From Schleiferilactobacillus harbinensis DSM 16991 (GTDB taxonomy: Bacteria > Bacillota > Bacilli > Lactobacillales > Lactobacillaceae), in the NCBI RefSeq assembly GCF_000425885.1, contig NZ_AUEH01000007.1, forward strand, positions 25,838 to 89,837: DNA of 64,000 nucleotides, read 5' to 3'. Under the pieces are notes generated by a model. That model had not been told where the DNA came from, searched no databases, and saw only the letters and a program-made list of their open reading frames with translations. A program made the position numbers and the translations under genes. This document shows positions 50,545 to 60,150 of this stretch, piece after piece (position 1 is the stretch's first letter; every line of letters begins with the position of its first letter).

Positions 50545-51714
50545 ATGCGGATCACGAAACAAAGCTGGTGGATACTGGGGGTCACCGTCGTACTGACAGC
50601 GTTATTTCTAGGCTATTATGGCTGGGGCTATCGGTATTTAAAATTAAAAGAAACCGAACCGCCAACCACGGCGACGACAACGACCACTGCCCCGGTGTAT
50701 AGTCAGGCGCAGTTTGAGAAGACGATGAAAAAATACAAGGCCTTTGACGCCTTTGCCCGGCTCACGAGTGTGGCTGATATTGAGAGCGGCAAGAGTTCGC
50801 TGGGCGGGTACACGGATTTTCCCATTATGCCCGGAACCAACGCGACGCAATCAATCAGCGTTCAGGATGGCAGTCTCGAAATGTGTACGACTATGACACC
50901 CCAAGGTGTGGTCGTGGCGGGTCAATATCTCATTACATCAGCTTACGATCATGACGGCTTCCATAATTCCGTGCTTTACGTCCAAGATTTGAAAACCCGC
51001 CGGTATATTAAGACGGTGGTGCTGAAAGTCACGCCGCATGTCGGCGGAGTGGCCTATGACCCGCGCAACCAGCTGGTCTGGGTGTGCAGCCAGCGTAATC
51101 GCCAGTCTGAACTGGTATCGATCAAGTTGAGCGATATTGAAAAATACGACTTGAATAAAACGAAGAAGCCCATTGCGTATCATCAACGAGCGCTGCTGGG
51201 ATCAATCACCCGGGCGTCTTTTGTCACTTACGATGCCGGCAAGCTGTATGTTGGTTCGTATCGCACTGGCAACATCCAGCACTATCAGCTGAGCAAGAAT
51301 GGCCGCTTGACCGGCACCAACTCGATCAAGGTGGGCACGAATATTTTCGAGACGATTACGAACGCCTTGCTGAAGCAGGATGTTTTGACCCAAGTCCAAG
51401 GAATGGCCTTCTACAAGAATTACATCATTTTGTCCCAATCATTTGGTCCCGGGCGATCCCGGTTGTGGGTCTTTGATAACCGCAATCGGTCGGTCTATCG
51501 GGAGTCGGATGCGTTGGCCCGATTCTACGCCCCCTCCCACCTGGAACAGATTTCGACCAGCGGCGGGACTCTGTGGGCCAACTTCGAATCGTCGGCGCGG
51601 GCATATCGCGGAACCAGCCATGACCACATCGATCGGCTCGTCCACCTGAATTTGGAATCGTTCAAAGCCATTGTTGATGCGGAGCTGCAGCAGAAGGGAG
51701 CGGCAACGAAATGA
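50545..51714 (+). CDS. Membrane-anchored beta-propeller-like protein of unknown function
   Basis: A 389-aa protein. One N-terminal helix (residues ~8-30) is followed by a Thr/Pro-rich spacer and a beta-rich outer domain. Repeated strands (VVAGQYLITSAYD, GGVAYDPRNQLVWVCSQ, GKLYVGSYRTGN, FYKNYIILSQSFG) suggest a propeller. GATGGGGGAACACT precedes ATG 50545. Its stop overlaps the next gene (ATGA), so the two are translationally coupled. No family recognised. Confidence 0.8.
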   Translation: MRITKQSWWILGVTVVLTALFLGYYGWGYRYLKLKETEPPTTATTTTTAPVYSQAQFEKTMKKYKAFDAFARLTSVADIESGKSSLGGYTDFPIMPGTNATQSISVQDGSLEMCTTMTPQGVVVAGQYLITSAYDHDGFHNSVLYVQDLKTRRYIKTVVLKVTPHVGGVAYDPRNQLVWVCSQRNRQSELVSIKLSDIEKYDLNKTKKPIAYHQRALLGSITRASFVTYDAGKLYVGSYRTGNIQHYQLSKNGRLTGTNSIKVGTNIFETITNALLKQDVLTQVQGMAFYKNYIILSQSFGPGRSRLWVFDNRNRSVYRESDALARFYAPSHLEQISTSGGTLWANFESSARAYRGTSHDHIDRLVHLNLESFKAIVDAELQQKGAATK

Positions 51715-52517
51715 CAACTAATCCATCAAAACGCCGGTTATGGCCGTCTCTTTATAGTGAAGAAGAGCCGGTCGGTGATATCAATGCTTGGATCAAGATC
51801 CTAGCAACGATCTGGTTCATTTACTTATTGTTTAATACCAAGAATCCGTTGAGTATCTATTTCACGCCATCCTTGACCGAGTTTCAGATGCATGGCAGTC
51901 TCGGTTTGGATATCCGGGTGATTGCGGCCGGCCTGCTGTTCCTTGGTTTAGTGCTGGGCAGTGTTTGGTGGGCGTTTGGCGGGCTCGGTCTGCGCCGGCT
52001 TTTCCCCCAATGGCGGGTGCGGGACACCTTTCTCACCCTCTGGTATGGCTTGCTGACGCTGATCTTTAACGGTATCGGCCGGTTATTTGCGGATTTTGTC
52101 CAGGCTCATTATGTCGACAACTCGTCCAGCGCCTTGGATATCGGGGAAATGGCTTCCTGGCATAATTACTGGATCGTGACGGTCCGGTATATTTTGATGA
52201 TGGCCGGGCAAGTGATCGCCTTGATCTTGATATTCTTAGCCCTCTATCAGCTAGGCAAACGCTTCTTGCCCCAGAATAAGCGGTTCATACCGGAGCTAAC
52301 CAAGTTTCTGGCCAATATTTTGGCGGCGCTGGCCTATGCCGGCCTGATGACGACGCCAATCAATCCCAACTTCATGCAGAACGTGTGGCTGTCCGGGATG
52401 CAGGCGATTCCCATGCTGTGGGCCTACCGGCACACCCGGAATGTGCTGGTGCCGATTTTGGGCCTCATCATCCTCAACCGCGCTTTCATTGCACTGCTCA
52501 TCGCGTTTTCTGCCTGA
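51711..52517 (+). CDS. Multi-pass membrane protein, distantly CPBP-like
   Basis: A 268-aa protein with about seven hydrophobic segments. The last segments (QAIPMLWAYRHTRNVLVPI) resemble the end of CPBP/Abi-type membrane proteases, but the EExxxR motif of that family is not seen. ATG 51711 overlaps the preceding gene by 4 nt. It presumably works with the propeller protein. Confidence 0.75.
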   Translation: MTTNPSKRRLWPSLYSEEEPVGDINAWIKILATIWFIYLLFNTKNPLSIYFTPSLTEFQMHGSLGLDIRVIAAGLLFLGLVLGSVWWAFGGLGLRRLFPQWRVRDTFLTLWYGLLTLIFNGIGRLFADFVQAHYVDNSSSALDIGEMASWHNYWIVTVRYILMMAGQVIALILIFLALYQLGKRFLPQNKRFIPELTKFLANILAALAYAGLMTTPINPNFMQNVWLSGMQAIPMLWAYRHTRNVLVPILGLIILNRAFIALLIAFSA

Positions 52518-52523
52518 CCTGTC

Positions 52524-52552
52524 TTGCCTAATGGGGAGCAACATTGGATACT
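52524..52552 (+). promoter_or_regulatory. Promoter of the coiled-coil pair
   Basis: TTGCCT (52524-52529) and GATACT (52547-52552) with 17-bp spacing, 37 bp before the ATG. Confidence 0.5.
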
Positions 52553-52589
52553 ATAGGCAGGAAGCAAAACTTGGGCTGGAGGGGTAGAC

Positions 52590-54545
52590 ATGGCAACGGA
52601 TAAAAAAGGGGCACAATCAGCGGCGATCCAAACGGCGTTGGATGTGATTAACGCAAAGGTCGATCAATTACAGCCGTATTTTGCTCACAGCCAAACCCGA
52701 TTGGTGCAGGTGGCCAAAGAATATTTGCGGGGGCTGTATGAAGCCTTAGATAAAGTTGGGGGAGAACAGGACCGGGTGCAGGATCAGCTGGCCGCGGTAC
52801 AGGCCCAGATGCAGCATTATCAGCAGGTGACGGCGACTATTCAGCAAGCGGTGGACGATCCCCAGTTATGGCCGCGGCAGCGGCATGCATTGCAGCTGCA
52901 AATTGACGAGCTGACTCGGCAGATCAGTGCGCAGACCGAACAAGAGGGCCAGCTGCGCACCCAGCGGGAAACGGCGAAAAATACGGTGCAGTCGCTCCAC
53001 GGCCAGCAGGACATCCTGCACAGCAGTTTGCAGCGGCAGGAAGACGCCATTCGCCAAGAAACCGATCTGGTCAAGATCACGGAAATGGTTGCTGCCCAAG
53101 AATCCCGAGCGGCGGACAGCAACCGGCAATTGGCTGAGCTGGCCCAGAAAGAACAAGCGGCGGCGGCAGCCGTAACGGATCTGACCAGCCAGTTGACTCG
53201 AATGAATGATGACTTGTCGGCGAAGATCAGCCAGCGGGCGGTGCTTGTGAAACAGGCCCACGCGTTAAGCGCAAAGATCAACGCCCCAGTGTCGATTCAG
53301 GATCAATTGCGCGACAGTCAGCAGCATCTGACCGATCTGCAGGATCAGATTCAGGGATTGGAAGATGGCCTGGTCCGGTTGAGCCGGGGGGAAGATCGGC
53401 TGACCCAAACCATTGGTCAGGTCCAAAAGACCATGACCAGCGGATTAGTCGATGGCGCCGCGCTGACTCGGGAAGCGGTGCAGCAGGTACCAACAGCGGT
53501 CGAGGCCGCCCCAGCGCCGGTCAATCCCAGCGGGGCCGACCCCACGCCAATTACTAATCAAGCTGTGACCCCGGCTGCAAGTACCGGTCCGATCCCTTTG
53601 ACTGACGAGGGTGCATTGGCCCTCAATTTGCCAACGACACGGCCGTACTTGATCGTCCTGACCACACTGCCCACCAAATTGGAACCCGTTCTGCTCCAGT
53701 ACTTGCGGGCGTTGTTCCAATTCTTAGGCGCCCACCGAATCCAGATTCGAGTGCTTGTGACGAGTTATACGGCTAATTTTGTGGACCGAATCAGCCGCTT
53801 CTTGAATGAAGTTGGCACCCAGGCCAATGTGGAATTTGCCTCTTTATTCGATACCCTCCAAGGCGTCGGTAAGGCCAAACCATTTGCGGCTAAGGAATTA
53901 CCGGTAACGGTGCCTTTAAAGCGGGGCAAGGATGACCCGACGATTCGCTCTGGGACTTACGCCGCGGTCGGCGACTATCGGGCGTACTATCGGCCCGATG
54001 GTACCCTGAATTGGATCGGTTACAACGTGGACGCTGAGCATTATCTATATGATTACTTTTCTCCCCAGCACTTGCTGCTGTACACCCAGATCATCGTGCA
54101 CCAGCGGGATGTGAGCGAGGTAACCTATTATCGGCGGGATCGCGGCCCGGTGCTGAAGCTTCAGTACACCAAGGGCACGGCAGCAGTGCAGACTTTCTTC
54201 AATCAAGCCACCCAAGATTGGCCGTCAATGGCGGCCTTCATAGCGGATTGGCTGAGTCATGACGAGACCGCTCGGGCAAGCACGGTGGTGGTGCCCGGCG
54301 ACGACCCATTGTGTCCGGAAATTATCAAAGGCAGCCTGCGGGAGCAGACGATTCCACTATTATCCGATCGGACACTGACCGACCCGAATCTTGGGGCTAA
54401 GCTGAGCGGTGTCCACTGGTTGCTGGTGCCTACCCGGCAGGATGTTGACCAAATTCAGCAACTCGCCGGCTGGGCGATCCCAGTCGTTACGATGGATACC
54501 CTGACAAGCGCTGAACATGTGGCAAAGGAGCAGAGAAATCAATGA
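52590..54545 (+). CDS. Large coiled-coil protein with C-terminal glycosyltransferase-like module (A)
   Basis: A 651-aa cytoplasmic protein that I cannot assign. Residues ~15-300 are Gln/Ala-rich coiled coil. Residues ~300-350 form a Pro/Ala/Thr linker. From ~355 a compact domain begins RPYLIVLTTLPTKLEPVLLQ with alternating strands and helices (VLVTSYTANFVDRISRFLNE), then GDYRAYYRPDGTLNWIGYNV, reminiscent of the N-terminal beta-meander of TarM/GtfA-type glycosyltransferases. No catalytic EX7E motif is seen. ATG 52590 has GGAGGGG upstream. Overlaps the next gene (ATGA). Confidence 0.85.
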   Translation: MATDKKGAQSAAIQTALDVINAKVDQLQPYFAHSQTRLVQVAKEYLRGLYEALDKVGGEQDRVQDQLAAVQAQMQHYQQVTATIQQAVDDPQLWPRQRHALQLQIDELTRQISAQTEQEGQLRTQRETAKNTVQSLHGQQDILHSSLQRQEDAIRQETDLVKITEMVAAQESRAADSNRQLAELAQKEQAAAAAVTDLTSQLTRMNDDLSAKISQRAVLVKQAHALSAKINAPVSIQDQLRDSQQHLTDLQDQIQGLEDGLVRLSRGEDRLTQTIGQVQKTMTSGLVDGAALTREAVQQVPTAVEAAPAPVNPSGADPTPITNQAVTPAASTGPIPLTDEGALALNLPTTRPYLIVLTTLPTKLEPVLLQYLRALFQFLGAHRIQIRVLVTSYTANFVDRISRFLNEVGTQANVEFASLFDTLQGVGKAKPFAAKELPVTVPLKRGKDDPTIRSGTYAAVGDYRAYYRPDGTLNWIGYNVDAEHYLYDYFSPQHLLLYTQIIVHQRDVSEVTYYRRDRGPVLKLQYTKGTAAVQTFFNQATQDWPSMAAFIADWLSHDETARASTVVVPGDDPLCPEIIKGSLREQTIPLLSDRTLTDPNLGAKLSGVHWLLVPTRQDVDQIQQLAGWAIPVVTMDTLTSAEHVAKEQRNQ

Positions 54546-56428
54546 ATGCGCAAGATGAATTGAATCAGATCGAATCAACCCTGCATCACTTGGAGCAGGA
54601 ACGGCTGACCGCGACCCGCCAAATGGGGACGCAGTCCGGTCAATTACGGCAGCTCGCGGACAAGTTCGAGCAGACGCTGCAGCAGACCAGTGAACAAATT
54701 GCGACCCAGCTGGATCGCTTGACCAAACTGGCCGACGACAGTCAAAAGACCAGCGATGATTTAGATGCTGGGATCGCCAGTGACCAGCAGGCCATCGACG
54801 AGCCGCCGGATTTTGACGGGCAGATCCAAGCGTTACAGGAAAGAATCGATGACATCAACCGCACGACGATTCCCAATCACCAGCAGGAGCTCCAGCCGCT
54901 ACTCACCGAGCAGAAGGATCAGCGTCACCAGCAGTCCCTGCTGCAGGATAAAATGCAGGGTATCGTGGCCGAAGAAAATCGGATCGCCATTAAGATCCGG
55001 AAGGCCAAGAATCTGGAAGAGATGATTGCCCTCACTGCTGAACAGCAGGGCAGTATTGATTCCCTGCGCGGCCAGCGGGAGGATCTGACTAATCAGATTG
55101 GCCAGATTCAAGCCACGTTGCATGATGGCCAAGCGGCTATTGATGCAGTCAATAAGAAAATTGAAGCGGCCCGGGATCAAGTCAAGACTTGGGACACCCA
55201 GCGCAGCCAGCTGCAGGAGGCCAAGCGGCGCCGGCCAGCCCAGGTGGCCCGGCTAAAGCAGCAGATCGCGAGTTTAGAGAAGCAAAAAGAACAGGTCAAC
55301 CGCACAGCCCAGGCCATTGATGACCAGCACCAGCAGGCGCGGGATGTGCAAAATACGTTGAGCGAACAGCTTGCGACGATTCAGCCCCTCTTAAATGTGC
55401 TGAGCAAAGATGTGGCTGGGATGGAGACTATCCCGAATATCCCCCAAGCTGCGCCCCGGGTGAGCAGTGCAGGCAGTGCGCCGAGTGCGCCGCCATTACA
55501 CGCTGCTCCATTGACCGCACCGACCCCGGCCCAGCAGCCAGCGCCGCAAACTAAAGTCCGCCCGGCCGCCCTAGTTTTCCCGATGCTGCCCAGAGACCCG
55601 GCCCAAGCAGCGATCCTGCGCGGTGTCGTCGGCCGCTTGCTGCAAGCCGGCGAACAGAGCGTTCACCTGTACACGACCGCCTATGAAGAGGAAGACTCCG
55701 CCCGGCTGCTGCAGCTGCTGGGGAACGAACAGCCCCAGTCTTTGGCTTGGACGAATATGTATACTGCCTTGCGCCAGACGAAACAACCGGCTGCTGCTCC
55801 GGCAAAACTGAACCTGCAGCCTGATTGGCACACCCAGGGGACACCGGACAACGCCACGGTGGAATACCTGGACGGGCAAAATAATTTAATGGCTCGGGTG
55901 CAATACCGTTCCAATGGCTCAGTGCGGATGGTGACGTATTTCAATTTGCCGGGCAATGCCCAGCGGCGGGACTTCTGGGACGCGGCCGGCCACGTGGCCG
56001 TTACTCAGTCGATCAATGCCAATACCGGCCGGGTCACTAATGAGAACTTCTATCGAGTGGACGGTTCCGTTGTGCTGATCAAGGAGTATGGCACCGACGC
56101 AGAACACATTCATGTGTTGGATGAGCAGCGCAACGTGATCCAGGAATTGGCCAGCGATGTGGAACTCGCCGCTTGGTGGCTGAGTCAGATTTTACCAGCG
56201 GACAGCCAATTGATCACTGAGGCTGATCCGATGCTTGTGTTGAATAAGGCACTGCAGGCGCGGACCGACATGACGCTGGTGCCGATTCTAACGCCGGAGT
56301 CTACGCCCCAAGCTTGGGCAGAAATCCTTGGCGGGGATTTGGCAATTCAGACGGCGTATGTCAGTGATCCGAACTTGCTGGCGGCGGCGCGGACGACATT
56401 GCCTGAAACGGATATTGAAACTTTGTAG
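54542..56428 (+). CDS. Large coiled-coil protein with C-terminal glycosyltransferase-like module (B)
   Basis: A 628-aa protein with the same architecture as its upstream neighbour. Residues ~1-285 are coiled coil, ~290-340 a Pro/Ala linker, then a domain from PAALVFPMLPRDPAQAAILR. Its beta-meander reads VEYLDGQNNLMARVQYRSNG, then NFYRVDGSVVLIKEYGTDAE, very like the acceptor-side region of GtfA/TarM proteins. There is no obvious catalytic motif. ATG 54542 overlaps the previous stop by 4 nt, implying coupled, perhaps equimolar, synthesis. It converges on an actual, damaged glycosyltransferase gene. Confidence 0.85.
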   Translation: MNAQDELNQIESTLHHLEQERLTATRQMGTQSGQLRQLADKFEQTLQQTSEQIATQLDRLTKLADDSQKTSDDLDAGIASDQQAIDEPPDFDGQIQALQERIDDINRTTIPNHQQELQPLLTEQKDQRHQQSLLQDKMQGIVAEENRIAIKIRKAKNLEEMIALTAEQQGSIDSLRGQREDLTNQIGQIQATLHDGQAAIDAVNKKIEAARDQVKTWDTQRSQLQEAKRRRPAQVARLKQQIASLEKQKEQVNRTAQAIDDQHQQARDVQNTLSEQLATIQPLLNVLSKDVAGMETIPNIPQAAPRVSSAGSAPSAPPLHAAPLTAPTPAQQPAPQTKVRPAALVFPMLPRDPAQAAILRGVVGRLLQAGEQSVHLYTTAYEEEDSARLLQLLGNEQPQSLAWTNMYTALRQTKQPAAAPAKLNLQPDWHTQGTPDNATVEYLDGQNNLMARVQYRSNGSVRMVTYFNLPGNAQRRDFWDAAGHVAVTQSINANTGRVTNENFYRVDGSVVLIKEYGTDAEHIHVLDEQRNVIQELASDVELAAWWLSQILPADSQLITEADPMLVLNKALQARTDMTLVPILTPESTPQAWAEILGGDLAIQTAYVSDPNLLAAARTTLPETDIETL

Positions 56429-56446
56429 CGCACAGCATAGGATACA

Positions 56447-56481
56447 AATGGCGCCGTCCTGTTAATCGGGATGGCGCCATT
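56447..56481. terminator. Bidirectional terminator
   Basis: AATGGCGCC (56447-56455) pairs with GGCGCCATT (56473-56481), with further inner pairs. Lies between convergent genes. Confidence 0.8.
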
Positions 56482-56493
56482 ATTGTCTGGTAT

Positions 56494-58029
56494 TTACTTA
56501 ATCGGTGTCTGAGTGTCAATTTTTGCGATGTTCTGCCATGCTTGCCAAACGTTAGCCGACGAGAATTTATTCGTTGCTTCATACGCACCGGTACTCAACT
56601 TTTGGTTTAAGAACGGGTCCTTGAAGATGGTAATGATTTTAGCAGCCATATCGTCAATATCCCCATCTTTGATCAGATAGCCGTTCTTGCCGTTTTCAAT
56701 AATTTCATTAGGACCGTAGTTGATATCGAAGGAAACGAGTGGTACACCGCGACTTTCAGCCTCAATCAGAGCGAGACCGAATCCCTCATTGGCACTGGTT
56801 AGGGCCAGTACAGTACTCTCATCATAGACTGGCATGATCTGGTCTGTATATGGGTAAAAATGAACGCTGCCAGCCATGTCCGTCTCTTTAACGGTATTGT
56901 TCAAAATGATACCGCTGCGCGGATCAGTGACAAAACCGTAAATATCCAAAATAACATCCGGAATTTGTTTCTTGATTAGAGCTGCGACGCGAACCAGCAG
57001 ATCTAGTCGTTTCTCTGGAGAAATCCGCGCTACAGATAAGATATGATGCTGGCGCGGGCGGTCATTGATTGCAATCCGGTTGCTGCTTGGTTCAATTGAA
57101 CCGCTGGGGATGACAACCACATTCAAGTCCTTACCGAAACGCTGCTTGATATCGTTGGCCTGGTGATAGGTCGGGGTGATCATCCCGGTGAATTGGCGGG
57201 GATGTTGGAGAACATAGGCATAGTTATAATTCAGCTTTGGATCGTGCAGCGGATCGGTCGGATCAGACACATGGACGTTATGGATGTAAACGTAACGCCG
57301 CGCTGGCGTTTTCATTCGCGCCAGGGCGGGCGTATTTTCGTATCGGTCACTGATAATCAGGTTGTCCCCGCCGTTTTCTTGATTGATAACGTCCAGAAAG
57401 TATGTGATCAAACCGTCATTATTCATAAATATGCGCTGTTCACCCTGATGTTTCAAGAAAATCGATCGGGTAGCGCCTTTACCGTCCAAACGCCAAATAA
57501 TGATTTGCTCACCAGTATGTGAGAAGAACCGTTGTTCCGTCACTCGGCCATCGGCACCCATGATATTATCCAGCGTCTTAAAGCCGCGATCATCATAGAT
57601 TTCACTGTGCTTAATAAAGTTGGCAGTTGTACCATACACAATGGAACTGATTTGTCCGCTCTGGACATCTTCGCGGAGTAAAAACTGTTGATCGCCGTCG
57701 ATTACACGCCAGCCATGCACTTGGATGTTTCCCTCAACCACATCGGTACCCAAGTCAGTTGCGCTGCCAGAATAATTGGCCAACCATTCCTTGACTGTAT
57801 TTGAACGTTGCGGCACATGCAGATTACCGAGAAAGAAATCAAACATGTTGAGACTCGTATCGTCAGTCAAACCATTTTCTTTAAAGTTGAAATGAAAACG
57901 TGAATAGTAGTTCGTCGTGACGATTGTTGCCGGTACTTGGTGCTCCAGAAACAGCTACAGCCGTTTCATCTCAGAATGCTCAATCCCCGAGCTTTGTTTG
58001 CCCACCGTATTGGTGACGAAAAAGTTCAT
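56494..58029 (-). pseudogene. TarM/GtfA-like glycosyltransferase gene with early amber codon
   Basis: ATG 58029 (SD AGGGGG) opens NFFVTNTVGKQSSGIEHSEM, a typical start of TagE/TarM/GtfA GT4 enzymes. Codon 25 is TAG (57957-57955) where relatives have Lys (MKRLKLF), then the frame continues LFLEHQVPATIVTTNYYS. The remaining ~486 codons look intact: HNVHVSD, SVARISPEKRLDLL, and the donor-binding EX7E-like SANEGFGLALIEAESRG. Full product would be 511 aa. A TTG at 57870 could start a shortened protein. The stop is 11 nt after the esterase gene. Confidence 0.8.
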
Positions 58030-58040
58030 TGTGTTTCCCC

Positions 58041-58856
58041 CTAGTTTACCGGAATCGTGTCGATCCCCAAATAACGTAACCATTCCAAAGCCAGCGGTAC
58101 CCAGTGGGCCACGTGCGGCAAATCAGTACCTGGCCGCCACGCGGTCAAGACATTGCTTAGCGCTAAGCCGTGCGGTCCTTCCACGAAGGTGTGCAACTCC
58201 ACACTGACATTATTCTTGACTAGAGAAGTCGCATAATCCAACGAATTCAACGGCGAGATAACATTGTCCGTTACCGTGTTCCAGATAAACGTGGGGCTGG
58301 CCTGAGCCACATTGTGATTCCGAGCGTCCGTACTCGGCACATCGTCCGTTAACTGATGCATCGGAATCTTATCCTGCGGCGGGAAGTTGTCGTCCAAGCG
58401 AGTGACACTGTACCCCAGAATAACGGCCTTGGGTTTTACTGGCTCAGCAATACCGGAATCCTTGGCAAAGGAGTCCTCTGACCGCATCGTATCGTACAAA
58501 CTCACCACTTGACCGCCAACGGAAAAACCAGCGACAGCAATTTGACTCGGGTCCACCGCCCACTCAGTAGCGTGATCGCGAATATTCGCCAAGGCCTGAC
58601 CTAAATCATAGACCGGACTTGGCAGCAGGGGCGTCTTTTCGCCGATGAAGTGGTATCGTAAATAAAACGCCTGGAACCCCCGAGCAAAGAAGGCCAACGC
58701 CAAGTCCTCTGCCTGATGTTCCGGAATATGGGTGTATGACCCACCCGGGACGATCATGATGGCCGGGTATTTAGTCCGCTTGATCTCCGGATTCGGGGCA
58801 TGGACAAAGCACTTGAAGAAAGCTGGTTCAGTCAATGTTTGGTTAATCTCTTGCAC
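58041..58856 (-). CDS. Alpha/beta hydrolase (acetyl-xylan-esterase-like)
   Basis: A 271-aa cytoplasmic esterase. The oxyanion block IMIVPGGSYTHIPEHQAED is near residue 40, the nucleophile is in IAVAGFSVGGQVVSL near residue 120, and the catalytic His is in FVEGPHGLALS near residue 225. GTG 58856 has AGGAG 10 nt upstream; the longer frame start at 58892 has none. Upstream of the damaged glycosyltransferase in one operon, so it may deacylate a glycan, but no direct evidence. Confidence 0.87.
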   Translation of the reverse strand: MQEINQTLTEPAFFKCFVHAPNPEIKRTKYPAIMIVPGGSYTHIPEHQAEDLALAFFARGFQAFYLRYHFIGEKTPLLPSPVYDLGQALANIRDHATEWAVDPSQIAVAGFSVGGQVVSLYDTMRSEDSFAKDSGIAEPVKPKAVILGYSVTRLDDNFPPQDKIPMHQLTDDVPSTDARNHNVAQASPTFIWNTVTDNVISPLNSLDYATSLVKNNVSVELHTFVEGPHGLALSNVLTAWRPGTDLPHVAHWVPLALEWLRYLGIDTIPVN

Positions 58857-58931
58857 GATACAACCGCTCCTTTTCGAATTAATACCTACCATCTTATTGT
58901 AGCGCAGTCACCAAGATGTTTGGAGGATACA

Positions 58932-59387
58932 ATGGAAAACACTGTTCGTTTACGCCAATTTGAAGAAAAAGACGCCGCCGATCTATTTGACTGGGGAAGC
59001 AAAGTGAATTTCTCACCGGCAGTCAACTTTTACCCTGTCCGAAGTCTGACGGATGCTCAATTCCGGGTACACGCCTTCGCTCAGGATGACCAGATTCAAG
59101 CAATTATGGTCAATCGGCACAACGTCGGGTACTTAGAGTTGCTGGCCCACGATGACGGGGTGAGCGAAGTCGGCTTAATCATTGACCCCGCGTTACGCGG
59201 TCAGGGAATTGCTTCAGCGGTGCTCAAACAAATAATAGGAAGACACACGCCAATAGCGGCCGTTGTTGATCGAGAAAATGATCCAGCTAAGGCTCTTTTC
59301 AGGAAGCTTGGCTTCCATATTTCCGCAATTTTACCAAGCTGGTTCAAGGCCGATCCCAATAAGTGGGAAATTTGGATATGGAAATAG
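58932..59387 (+). CDS. GNAT-family N-acetyltransferase
   Basis: A 151-aa acetyl-CoA-dependent acetyltransferase. VSEVGLIIDPALRGQGIASAVL is the acetyl-CoA-binding motif A (Q/RxxGxG/A), and DPAKALFRKLGFH is motif B. ATG 58932 has TGGAGG 6 nt upstream. Resembles RimJ/RimL-type enzymes; substrate unknown. Confidence 0.9.
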   Translation: MENTVRLRQFEEKDAADLFDWGSKVNFSPAVNFYPVRSLTDAQFRVHAFAQDDQIQAIMVNRHNVGYLELLAHDDGVSEVGLIIDPALRGQGIASAVLKQIIGRHTPIAAVVDRENDPAKALFRKLGFHISAILPSWFKADPNKWEIWIWK

Positions 59388-59418
59388 CCTTGCAAACTGC
59401 GGCTACTTTCTGAAATCA

Positions 59419-59427
59419 TGCTATACT
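59419..59427 (+). promoter_or_regulatory. Extended -10 upstream of the 59476 gene
   Basis: TGCTATACT with a TG extension, 49 bp before the ATG. No -35 at proper spacing. Confidence 0.45.
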
Positions 59428-59475
59428 AGTAGTGCATACCACAGGCGATTGCTGAGTGGGGAGAGGAGATCGCAA

Positions 59476-60027
59476 ATGGATTCAGCACTACTATCAAAGG
59501 TATTGACAGACCGGATTAAGGGTATTAGGGAGAACCCGGCATTGCAGGCCTTAGCGCAACTGGACGAACCATCCAGCAACGAACCGCGGGTAACGCAATA
59601 CGTCGCCTACACCGATTTCACGACTGCAGAAAGTAAGAGGCAGACTGCATCGATTTATGTATTCACACCCTATATGAATCTGGATGCCCATCAGCACCCA
59701 ATCGTGGAATATCAGACGCAGCTGATGTTCCACTTCGATCCGTGGACTAAGTCGATCCACGTGAGTGTTCTGGAAACGCTGGGGGCAGCGTCAAAGCTGG
59801 CTTTCTTCGATTATCAAAATCATGGTTTAGCCACTGTGGCGTTGCAAGCCTTGATCGGCTTGGGCCGCAAGAATGGCTTCCATAACATTGACGGTGTGGT
59901 ATCGTCTTTCGACGGGCACGATGATCTGCTGCGGATCAGCGATGTCTTGCAGAGAGTCGGGTTTACCGTGCAGACTGACCCGGAAAATCCGCATGTTGGC
60001 GAGTATTCCTACGGGCTAAGCGCATAA
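59476..60027 (+). CDS. Uncharacterised 183-aa protein
   Basis: Soluble protein starting MDSALLSKVLTDRIKGIREN. The centre (YIVFT-like strands ASIYVFTPYMNLDAHQHP, then QTQLMFHFDPWTKSIHVSV) suggests a beta-rich domain, and GLGRKNGFHNIDGVVSSFDG resembles the end of GNAT-like folds, but I cannot assign it. ATG 59476 has GAGAGGAG about 7 nt upstream. Likely single gene. Confidence 0.7.
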   Translation: MDSALLSKVLTDRIKGIRENPALQALAQLDEPSSNEPRVTQYVAYTDFTTAESKRQTASIYVFTPYMNLDAHQHPIVEYQTQLMFHFDPWTKSIHVSVLETLGAASKLAFFDYQNHGLATVALQALIGLGRKNGFHNIDGVVSSFDGHDDLLRISDVLQRVGFTVQTDPENPHVGEYSYGLSA

Positions 60028-60077
60028 ATCTTCACACTTTTATCACTTTTAAGAAGAATTCTTGACGAAATGTGATG

Positions 60078-60105
60078 TTGACGCCGGCCGCGAGGTTGGT
60101 ATCAT
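60078..60105 (+). promoter_or_regulatory. Promoter of the small membrane protein
   Basis: TTGACG (60078-60083) and TATCAT (60100-60105), 16-bp spacing, TGG extended -10. Confidence 0.55.
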
Positions 60106-60150
60106 GAAGTTACAAGGAATTGAAATACTTCTTTGGGGGAGGTCGGAAAG

